A stretch of DNA of 16,135 nt from Roseiarcus sp963755075 (lineage in GTDB: Bacteria; Pseudomonadota; Alphaproteobacteria; Rhizobiales; Beijerinckiaceae): assembly GCA_963755075.1 (NCBI GenBank), contig CAVWKL010000243.1, forward strand, positions 1 to 16,135, given 5' to 3'. The first letter of the stretch is position 1. Every line of letters begins with the position of its first letter. Position numbers and translations under genes: made by a program. Of the stretch, positions 7,002 to 13,278 are shown in pieces. The notes beneath the pieces were generated by a model that saw nothing but the letters and a program-made list of their open reading frames with translations, was not told where the DNA came from and made no database searches.

Positions 7002-7826
7002 ATGACGCAATCCAACATGATCGACCGCTCGGACGCGCCGCGCGGCTATGGCCTCAAGGTCGCTTTGGCGACGCTCTCGGCGAGTGTCGCCGCCGGTGCC
7101 TTCTGGGCGTCGCAAAATCCGCAAATCGCGCATCACGACCTGTGGCAGGACGGCGCTATCGCCGCGGGTCTGCTAGCGCTGCTGCTGACGTGGGGCGCGA
7201 CGAAGCGAACGCCGCGCCGCACGCCGGAGCCGAGCACGCCGCAAGCGTCACGGCCCTCGCTCGTGCGCGCCGGCCTCGATGCGGCTTCGACTTTGCGAAG
7301 CCAGTTCGTCGAGGCGGGCAAGATGCAGGCGGCCAAGGCTCTGGACGCCCCTGAAACGTCGCAGCCGAAGCCAAACGTTCTCGAAGGCGAGCGCGATCGG
7401 CTGCGAAAGGCCGGCTTCTCGGATCAGGAAATCAGCCAAATTCTGGTCGCGCGGGAAACCGCCGGACAACCGGCAGCGGTCGGAGTCGGCTCGGGTCTGA
7501 TGACCGGCGTCCTGAACAATCTCAGCGCGGTTACGGCACATGCACGAAACATCATTCCGAGTCTCAAGGCCGATCTCGCGCATCTGCTCGACAGCGAGGC
7601 ATCGGCGGCCGAGCGTCTCGGCGCTGCCGTAACCTTAGCCTTCAAGGCGGCGGTGATTGCGGTGCTCGCTTACGTCGTGTCGCTGGAATTCAGCCAACTG
7701 CAAAGCATGGTGGCGAAGACGAAGGCCGAAGCGTGCAGCGCGCGCATGAAAATGATCGTCGATGCCATCCCGATGAACCAATGGCCCGAAGCTAACGCGC
7801 AATATGAGAAGGATTGCGGGGTGTGA
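7002..7826 (+). CDS. Unknown membrane protein co-transcribed with the coupling protein
   Basis: This is a 274-residue protein starting at ATG 7002 behind GGGAG at 6989-6993. Three hydrophobic segments are visible: about residues 18-36, 50-66 and 206-229. Between the second and third is a polar, partly helical domain (70-200) containing LRKAGFSDQEISQILVARE, which looks like a small helical bundle. The C-terminal tail has two cysteines (C245, C272) that could form a disulfide. The stop overlaps the next ATG by one base (TGATG), a strong sign of translational coupling to the TraG-type ATPase. It may therefore be a partner or assembly factor of the coupling protein. No recognised domain. Confidence 0.7.
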   Translation: MTQSNMIDRSDAPRGYGLKVALATLSASVAAGAFWASQNPQIAHHDLWQDGAIAAGLLALLLTWGATKRTPRRTPEPSTPQASRPSLVRAGLDAASTLRSQFVEAGKMQAAKALDAPETSQPKPNVLEGERDRLRKAGFSDQEISQILVARETAGQPAAVGVGSGLMTGVLNNLSAVTAHARNIIPSLKADLAHLLDSEASAAERLGAAVTLAFKAAVIAVLAYVVSLEFSQLQSMVAKTKAEACSARMKMIVDAIPMNQWPEANAQYEKDCGV

Positions 7827-9433
7827 TGCGCGGCCTCGACGCCACCGGCGCGTTGCTTCTTGTGGGTTTGGGCGTCGCGGCAGCTTTGGTCGCCGCGACG
7901 CTGATCGACCAGGGCTATATCACGCCGTGGCAGCTCGCGATCGGCATCTTTGTCGGCGCGGCCTTTCTCGTTGCCGGCGTCCCGCACCACGCGGCGACGC
8001 AAGGAACGGTGGCAAAGTCGCGCTTCGCCGCGCGCCACGACATCGTCCTGAACGACATTGCCCGCAGCGACGCGAGCAACGACGACGGCATTTATCTCGG
8101 TCTCTTCGCGGGCGAAGGCGGCGCTGACACGCTACGCTATAGGGGCGCAAAGCACCTCCTGTCGTTCGGCACGCCGGGCGCGAACAAGTCCATGGGGCTC
8201 GTGGTGCCGAATCTCGCGCACCTGCGACGCTCGATCATCGTCATCGATCCGAAAGGTCAGCTCGCGGCAATCACGGCGCGCAAGCGCGCGAGTATGGGCC
8301 GCGTGATCGTTCTCAATCCCTTCGGCCTATTCGCAGAGGAACTGCCGCACCTAAAGAGCATTGGATGGAATCCGCTCTTGCAGCTCGACCCGGAAAGCCA
8401 CGATTTTGCTGGCGACGCCGTGAAGATCGGCGAGGCGATCATCGATAAATCGGCGGGCGATAACGGCAACGCAAAATTCTTTGAAACCTCGGGCGAGAAT
8501 CTCATCACTGCGCTCGCCATGTGGGAGCGCTACGCCAAACGCGACAAGGCGGACTTTCGCAATATCCGCCTCGAACTCGCGAGCCCGACGGTCTTCGACA
8601 AGGAAACGAAACAGCCAATCAGCGGCCTCCTGCACACGCTGAAGAGCATGGCCGAGAGCGAGGTCTACGCGCTGCGCGTTGCGGGCGGACGCGCCTATGC
8701 GCGGCTGACCGACGCAAACAGCCATTCGACGAGTTTACAGGACGTAATCGACACGGTTCTCAAAGAACTTGCCTTCCTTGACGACGCGCGCATGGCTTTC
8801 GACATGTCGCGCGGCGCGATCGATTTCGGCGCGCTGCACCGCGAAATTACGACGATCTACCTGATTTTGCCCGCGCACAAATTGACGGCGCAGGCGAAGT
8901 GGCTGCGCCTATTCGTCAATCTCGCGCTGGCGGAACTTTACAAGAATCCGCCGACTTCGGGCGCGACCCTGCCGCCGGTGCTGTTCATGCTCGATGAATT
9001 CGGCAATCTCGGCGGCCTGTCGGAAATCCGCAATGCCCTCAACCTGTCGCGCGATTATTCGGTGCAGTTGTGGGTTTTCCTGCAAAACCTCGCGCAGCTC
9101 AAAACCCATTACGCGAAGGATTGGACTAGCTTCTTTTCCGGCGCTGGCTCTGTCACAACCTTCAAGACCGGCGATCGGGAAACGGCGGAAGAGCTGGCGA
9201 AAATGTATGGCGACCGCGAAGAGTATATCCAGACGCAAACGCCTGATGGCCGGGGCTCCATGACGCCGCACGCGATCCCGCTCATTCGCCCCGAAGACAT
9301 CGGGCGGCTCGGACGGGGCGAAACGATCAATCTGATCGAGCCCTGCGACATGCCGGTTCTCGGCAGCGCGCCTGTCTATCCGCAAACGCCCTACGGCGCG
9401 AGGCTCGACCCCAACCCCTATTATCGCGGCTGA
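7826..9433 (+). CDS. traG: TraG/VirD4-type conjugative coupling ATPase
   Basis: This is a 535-residue type IV coupling protein, which links the relaxase-DNA complex to the transfer channel at the inner membrane. The start at 7826 overlaps the upstream stop (TGATG). Two N-terminal membrane helices (about 8-26 and 35-51) precede the cytoplasmic ATPase. The P-loop region is FGTPGANKSMGLVVPNL (residues 114-130). It keeps the Lys-Ser (K121, S122) and the VVPNL that follows in VirD4, but has Asn where the usual Gly precedes Lys. SIIVIDPKGQLAAITA (136-151) matches the TraG family. Walker B is VLFMLDE at 385-391 (D390, E391), followed by FGNLGGLSEIRNAL and the glutamine-bearing strand QLWVFLQN ending near 421. 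It is shorter than VirD4 (about 650 residues), mainly at the C-terminus. It converges with the traA operon. Confidence 0.92.
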   Translation: MRGLDATGALLLVGLGVAAALVAATLIDQGYITPWQLAIGIFVGAAFLVAGVPHHAATQGTVAKSRFAARHDIVLNDIARSDASNDDGIYLGLFAGEGGADTLRYRGAKHLLSFGTPGANKSMGLVVPNLAHLRRSIIVIDPKGQLAAITARKRASMGRVIVLNPFGLFAEELPHLKSIGWNPLLQLDPESHDFAGDAVKIGEAIIDKSAGDNGNAKFFETSGENLITALAMWERYAKRDKADFRNIRLELASPTVFDKETKQPISGLLHTLKSMAESEVYALRVAGGRAYARLTDANSHSTSLQDVIDTVLKELAFLDDARMAFDMSRGAIDFGALHREITTIYLILPAHKLTAQAKWLRLFVNLALAELYKNPPTSGATLPPVLFMLDEFGNLGGLSEIRNALNLSRDYSVQLWVFLQNLAQLKTHYAKDWTSFFSGAGSVTTFKTGDRETAEELAKMYGDREEYIQTQTPDGRGSMTPHAIPLIRPEDIGRLGRGETINLIEPCDMPVLGSAPVYPQTPYGARLDPNPYYRG

Positions 9434-9666
9434 ACGGTGGGCGGCGGCCGCTTGCCACCCCCACGCGTCGGCCGCAGCGGCGGAGGCAGTTTGGACGGCA
9501 GCGGTACTGGCCGGACAGGCGCTGGCAACTTCGACGCTTGCGCCGATGGTACGGGGCTCGCGTGCATAGCCACACCGCCCTTATTGCCGCGCGTAAGGCG
9601 CGAGACGAGCGCACGCCCTGCCCTGACGAAAATGTGCAGCATGGCGAAGTGGCGCGCCGCCCGCAT
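9421..9666 (-). CDS. Possible small basic Pro-rich protein downstream of traA
   Basis: A minus-strand frame of 81 codons starts at ATG 9666 and ends with TAA at 9421, overlapping the 3' end of traG by 13 bases. It reads MRAARHFAMLHIFVRAGRAL, then a basic middle, then a Pro/Arg-rich tail ending PPPTVQPR. Its codons are GC-rich but not strongly biased, and the ribosome site is weak. It would be the last gene of the mobC-traA transcript, 136 bases after traA. It could be a real small cargo gene or an accidental frame in GC-rich DNA. Confidence 0.35.
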   Translation of the reverse strand: MRAARHFAMLHIFVRAGRALVSRLTRGNKGGVAMHASPVPSAQASKLPAPVRPVPLPSKLPPPLRPTRGGGKRPPPTVQPR

Positions 9667-9735
9667 CGCGGCATTGCCGGTCGCGGAGGTTTGAGCCGAA
9701 TTTGGCACTAATCCCGTCTTTGTTCCCGTCTCTTC

Positions 9736-9757
9736 GCCCGCGCTTCGTTGCGCGGGC
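9736..9757. repeat. 8-bp perfect hairpin between traA and traG ends
   Basis: GCCCGCGC at 9736-9743 and GCGCGGGC at 9750-9757 enclose TTCGTT. It lies about 50 bases beyond the traA stop. No T-run follows on either strand, so it is at best a weak or processing-type 3' end structure. Nearby CCCGTCT occurs twice (9713-9719, 9725-9731). Confidence 0.5.
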
Positions 9758-9802
9758 CTGTCGACCTTTCGCCGCGCCGGGGATGGCCCTGCCCCGACGA
9801 GG

Positions 9803-12343
9803 CTAGAGAGACTGCCCTCCGCCTCGCTCGCGGTCGCGCTTCTTGGCCGCTTCCTCTTGCATTCGGGCCTCCTCCTCGCTGACGACTGAACGCCCATGCA
9901 AGCGCGATAGCTCCTGTATCGCGGCCATGCGCTGCCGTTCGGCGGCGAGATAGGCTTCCAAGTCGCCCGGCTCTTGCGCTGGCACGGGCGGTGGCGGCTC
10001 TTCCTGTTTCTCGCCGTCCTTGGCAGGCGGGCCGGCGACAAGGTTCTCGAAGATGCTGGCAATCCCGCCCAAGACGTTCCCTGCGGCATTGGCGACGCCG
10101 CCAAGGGCGCGCGCACCGCTCGCCGCCGCACGCGCTGACTCCTTGCCGCTTGGGGTATTTGCGGCGGATCGCTGCTGACTGGCGCTGGCGCTCTTCGTTG
10201 TTGCCACCTTCGTCGCTCCAGAGACCTCGGGCGCGGCCTCGCGGAAGCCGGCGCGCGCCGCGCTTTCCGACACGGTCTCCCCGGAATCGCCGTCGCCCGC
10301 CTGATAGTAGTGTGACGCGGCCTTGCGATTGTCGACGCGCGCCATCTGGCGGGCTAAGTCCTTCAGACTTGGGGCGGTGTTGCGCGCGACGAACACCTCG
10401 GCCTTGTCCCGATGACGCGTCAAGGCCACATAGCTCGCCGCCGATCGCCAGTGCTCCGAGTGATAGAGGTAGGTCTGGTCGAGGGTGCGGCCCTGGCCCT
10501 TATAGATCGTACCGGCGTAGCCGTGCCGAAATTCCTTGAACTGCGTGGCGTCGAACGTGATGCTCCGGGCCGCGCGGCCATCGAGCTGCATGTGAACGGT
10601 TGTGTCTTCGATGCTCGTGACCGTGCCGGCAAAACCGTTGATGAGTCCGCGCTGCTTATCGGTGCCGATGATTTGGATACGGTCGCCAGTCGCGAAGGAC
10701 GCCTTGCCGCGACTGGTCTCGAACTCGCGATCCTCGCCCAGCTCGCCGCGCTCCTTGCGCACGCCCCGAATGGCGTGATTGATCTTGTCCACGTCGTCGT
10801 TGGTGTAGGCGAAAACGAACCTCGTTTTCGTGGGATCGGCCTTCGTGTCTGCCGCCCATTTGCGAACGAGCGCGGCCTGCGCTTCTTCCTGCGTGCGCGT
10901 CCACTTGATGCCGCCCTTCGCCTCGTAGCGGGCGAGCGCGTCGTGAAAATTGCCCTCGGCCATAAGCTCGGCGGCGCGGCGGTCGTCGCTCTTGGTCTGG
11001 CGACGCACTTCACTTAGCTCCGCCGCCCCGTGACGATCCTTGAGGACGGCGAACATGCCACCACGATCGATGCTCGAAAGCTGCCGGTCGTCGCCGACCA
11101 AAATCAGCTTGGCGCGCGCGGCGTGAGCGAAGGTCGTGACTTGCGCCATCAGCTTCGTACCAATCATGGCAGCTTCGTCGATCATGAGGACCATGCGGCT
11201 GTTCCACGTCGAGCGCCCATTCTTGACGGCGAACAACTCGCTGTGGATCGTCGCGGCGCGCGTGAAGCCGTCGCGCGCCATGTCCTGCGCGACGGCGTTG
11301 GTAGGCGCGAGGCCGATGACCTTGTCGCCGCGCGACTCGTAGGCCTTGCGGATCGCCGCCATCGAGTAGCTCTTGCCGGTGCCGGCCTGGCCGTCGATGA
11401 TCGCGAGCCCCTCGGGGCCGGTGGCGTGGCGGAACGCCCGAGCTTGCTCGTGCGAGATTCCGTCGAACTCCTTCGCGCCGAGAACTTTCGCGCGCACGCT
11501 CTCGCCGACGTCGTGCCCCTTGTGGCCGGCCAAGCCGTCGCTGGCGCGAAGCACGTGCCGCTCGGCCTCGAGTACGCTCTTGGTCGTGTAGCGGGTGACA
11601 GGACCGTCCGGAACGTCCGAGAGACCGACAATGTCCGGCCGCGCCAGAATCGCTTTGAGGAAGGCCCCGCGCTCGGCCTTGTCCTTCATCTGCTTGGCGA
11701 GCGAGCGGTCGAGGTCACGCGCGCGGAAGGTCGCACGCTGCTGGGTCGTCAGTTCGACGATGGCTCCGGCGTCCCTCTTTTCGATGGCGTCGCGAAGCTG
11801 GTTGGCTTCCTCGCGGCGGGTGCAAATGATCCCGCCGCTATGTTCGCGCTCATAGGCCTCGGCCCAGCGCGAGAGCTTCAGGAAGTCTGCCTTGAGGTCG
11901 TAGGCGCGGCCGGTCTCGGGATTGATCTTGGACGCGACGATATGCAGGTGGGCATAGCCCTCGTCGTTGTGCGCCGCGAAGAGCGCACGGGCGTTTCCCA
12001 TGCCCATTGCCGCAAGGGCGCTCTGCGCCGTCTCTGTCATCTGCTCGCGCGTCGGTTGTTCGCCCGGTCGCCAGCACAGGGCGAGGTGGACGCAATCCAT
12101 CTCGCACCGGCGGGTGCGGCTCGATTGGTTTTGGGCGTCGAATTCCATGATGCGGCGCGCAAGTTCGGCGTCATCGCGACTATCGACCTCAAAGCCGAAA
12201 TTGAGGCCGCCGAACCAGTCGACGCGCGTCGGCTCCCCGTCGGCGAGAAAATGCAGCGCGCCGGTCTCCGGGTCTCGGCCTTCGCCGAAAATGTAGCGAA
12301 CCGCACCGGTGATCCCCTTGCCGGTTTTGACGCGCGGAATCAT
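9803..12343 (-). CDS. traA: Relaxase-helicase, TraA-like conjugative transfer protein
   Basis: This is an 846-residue protein that nicks oriT and unwinds the transferred strand. The N-terminal domain (about 1-200) carries the HUH motif H125-N-D-E-G-Y-A-H132-L-H134 followed by IVASKINPETG, as in PF03432-type relaxases. Y17 in AVRYIFGEG is a candidate nicking tyrosine. A RecD/TraI-type superfamily 1 helicase follows: Walker A GQAGTGKS at 318-325, Walker B VLMIDEA at 385-391, GDDRQ at 417-421, and the C-terminal motifs IYKGQGRTLDQTYLY and SYVALTRHRDKAEVFVA. The last about 150 residues are low-complexity Ala-rich, then a Pro-rich linker and a charged coiled-coil tail. Its start overlaps the mobC stop (ATGA), so the two are translationally coupled. 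The combination of a PF03432-like relaxase with a TraA helicase differs from classical rhizobial TraA (MobA/MobL domain). Confidence 0.92.
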   Translation of the reverse strand: MIPRVKTGKGITGAVRYIFGEGRDPETGALHFLADGEPTRVDWFGGLNFGFEVDSRDDAELARRIMEFDAQNQSSRTRRCEMDCVHLALCWRPGEQPTREQMTETAQSALAAMGMGNARALFAAHNDEGYAHLHIVASKINPETGRAYDLKADFLKLSRWAEAYEREHSGGIICTRREEANQLRDAIEKRDAGAIVELTTQQRATFRARDLDRSLAKQMKDKAERGAFLKAILARPDIVGLSDVPDGPVTRYTTKSVLEAERHVLRASDGLAGHKGHDVGESVRAKVLGAKEFDGISHEQARAFRHATGPEGLAIIDGQAGTGKSYSMAAIRKAYESRGDKVIGLAPTNAVAQDMARDGFTRAATIHSELFAVKNGRSTWNSRMVLMIDEAAMIGTKLMAQVTTFAHAARAKLILVGDDRQLSSIDRGGMFAVLKDRHGAAELSEVRRQTKSDDRRAAELMAEGNFHDALARYEAKGGIKWTRTQEEAQAALVRKWAADTKADPTKTRFVFAYTNDDVDKINHAIRGVRKERGELGEDREFETSRGKASFATGDRIQIIGTDKQRGLINGFAGTVTSIEDTTVHMQLDGRAARSITFDATQFKEFRHGYAGTIYKGQGRTLDQTYLYHSEHWRSAASYVALTRHRDKAEVFVARNTAPSLKDLARQMARVDNRKAASHYYQAGDGDSGETVSESAARAGFREAAPEVSGATKVATTKSASASQQRSAANTPSGKESARAAASGARALGGVANAAGNVLGGIASIFENLVAGPPAKDGEKQEEPPPPVPAQEPGDLEAYLAAERQRMAAIQELSRLHGRSVVSEEEARMQEEAAKKRDRERGGGQSL

Positions 12344-12693
12344 AGCGACAGCACATGGGCCATAGTGGCCTTGAGAACCTCGATCGCCGCCTTGAGTTCC
12401 TCATGCTGCGGCGCGGCATGAACCGTGTTCGCGACGCGCGCAAGCTGGTTCAGATTGTTCCCTACGGCGCTGAGTTCGTGCAGGACGCGTTTCGCCTCGG
12501 GGTTGCGGCGCGCACCGCCTTCAGTCGAAGCCGTCGCAGAGCGCCGAAGGCAAAGCTCACGGACGTATTGACTGAGGCTCGCTCCTGCCTTTTCGGCAGC
12601 CGTGGAGAGGTCTGCGCGCTCGCTGGGGGTGAGCTGCACCCCGAGGTGGACGGTGCGCCGTTCGCCGGTATATGTCTTCCTGTGCCGTGCCAT
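12340..12693 (-). CDS. mobC: MobC-type mobilization accessory protein
   Basis: This is a 117-residue protein. The start at 12693 (MARHRKTYTGERR) follows GGGAGG about 11 bases upstream; a longer open frame upstream is not protein-like. The N-terminus contains RTVHLGVQLTPSERADLSTAAEKAGASLSQYVRELCL, which fits a ribbon-helix-helix DNA-binding fold. The C-terminal half carries the MobC family signature AVGNNLNQLARVAN (about 77-90) in a helical region. MobC-like proteins bind oriT, open the strands and recruit the relaxase. The stop overlaps the traA ATG (ATGA). An operator-like dyad lies 22 bases upstream of its start codon, consistent with autoregulation by the RHH domain, as is known for other relaxosome genes. 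Confidence 0.88.
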   Translation of the reverse strand: MARHRKTYTGERRTVHLGVQLTPSERADLSTAAEKAGASLSQYVRELCLRRSATASTEGGARRNPEAKRVLHELSAVGNNLNQLARVANTVHAAPQHEELKAAIEVLKATMAHVLSL

Positions 12694-12714
12694 GAGAGGG
12701 TTTCCTCCCACATG

Positions 12715-12749
12715 GCCAGATGGAATTCCGAAGGAATTAGCTATCTGGC
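12715..12749. promoter_or_regulatory. Nested dyad upstream of mobC, probable operator
   Basis: GCCAGAT at 12715-12721 pairs with ATCTGGC at 12743-12749. Inside it, AATTCC (12724-12729) pairs with GGAATT (12733-12738) around GAA. The structure sits 22 bases upstream of the mobC start, where an autoregulating ribbon-helix-helix protein would bind. Confidence 0.5.
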
Positions 12750-12933
12750 TGCCGCTCCCGATTTTGAGAATACCACAGTTGCATTTCGGGGGCGTTAAAA
12801 ATAGATAAACTGCAAAGCTATTCGCGTGCTGCGCCGCACATTGCGCGCGTGCGAGATGTCCGCGTGTCGGGCATTTTTCCCGTAGTCGCACGCGCTCCGA
12901 ATCCGCTTCGCGAGGCGCGAAAGCTTCGGCCTT

Positions 12934-12945
12934 GTCACCGGTGAC
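12934..12945. repeat. 12-bp perfect palindrome
   Basis: GTCACCGGTGAC is fully self-complementary and lies in the repeat-rich region between mobC and the Hint gene. It may be a protein-binding site; nothing identifies the protein. Confidence 0.4.
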
Positions 12946-12996
12946 GGTCGCGGTCGCGCGAAAAACTCTGCGGCGTCTTTCGCGTTGCATTAAAGT

Positions 12997-13024
12997 CAGC
13001 GCGCCAACTTTTAGTTGCGCGCTG
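12997..13024. other. Candidate oriT inverted repeat
   Basis: CAGCGCGCCAAC (12997-13008) and GTTGCGCGCTG (13014-13024) are complementary over 11 pairs with one bulged C, around the loop TTTTA. Relaxase recognition sites commonly consist of such an imperfect inverted repeat with the nick a few bases to one side, and this one lies about 300 bases upstream of mobC. No known nic consensus is matched with confidence, so the assignment is by structure and position. Confidence 0.45.
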
Positions 13025-13208
13025 GCCAATCGGTCGCGGCATCGGCGGCAAGCGTGACGCACCGCAAAAAGCGAGGGCCGGCAAGCGGCGATCCAAGGCT
13101 GCAAAAGCGCCGACTGAGGTCAACCCACCGATGCACCGTTTGCAGGGCGGCGGGCGTCATAAGCGTGGCGAACTGAAGTTTAGACAGCACCAGTCGCAGT
13201 AATTACAA

Positions 13209-13236
13209 ATTAACAATAAGTTAATACGATTATTAT
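13209..13236 (+). promoter_or_regulatory. Possible promoter and dyad for the Hint-domain gene
   Basis: In an AT-rich patch, TTAACA at 13210-13215 resembles a -35 element and TATTAT at 13231-13236 a -10 element, though the 15-base spacing is short. ATTAAC (13209-13214) and GTTAAT (13220-13225) form an inverted repeat overlapping it. The downstream gene starts at 13279. Confidence 0.3.
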
Positions 13237-13278
13237 AGCCTGAGTCCTGTTTCAATTATTCATTGCGCGGGGCAACTC

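Larger units (their letters stand above)
12694..13278. other. Repeat-rich non-coding region upstream of mobC, probable oriT locus
   Basis: No protein-like frame is present in these 585 bases. The region holds four inverted repeats, listed separately where clear, including CGCGAAA at 12957-12963 with TTTCGCG at 12978-12984 and TTCGCG/CGCGAA at 12907-12921. GC-rich sequence gives way to AT-rich sequence after about 13190. Being immediately upstream of the mobC-traA operon, it is the likely site where the relaxosome assembles. Confidence 0.55.

Noticed and set aside
9437..9694. 85-codon plus-strand frame after traG
   Set aside because: Gly-rich start complementary to the Pro-rich minus-strand frame and no ribosome site. 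If either frame is real, the minus-strand one is more protein-like.
11030..12421. 463-codon plus-strand frame opposite traA
   Set aside because: It is the antisense shadow of the relaxase-helicase frame, whose catalytic motifs are unambiguous.
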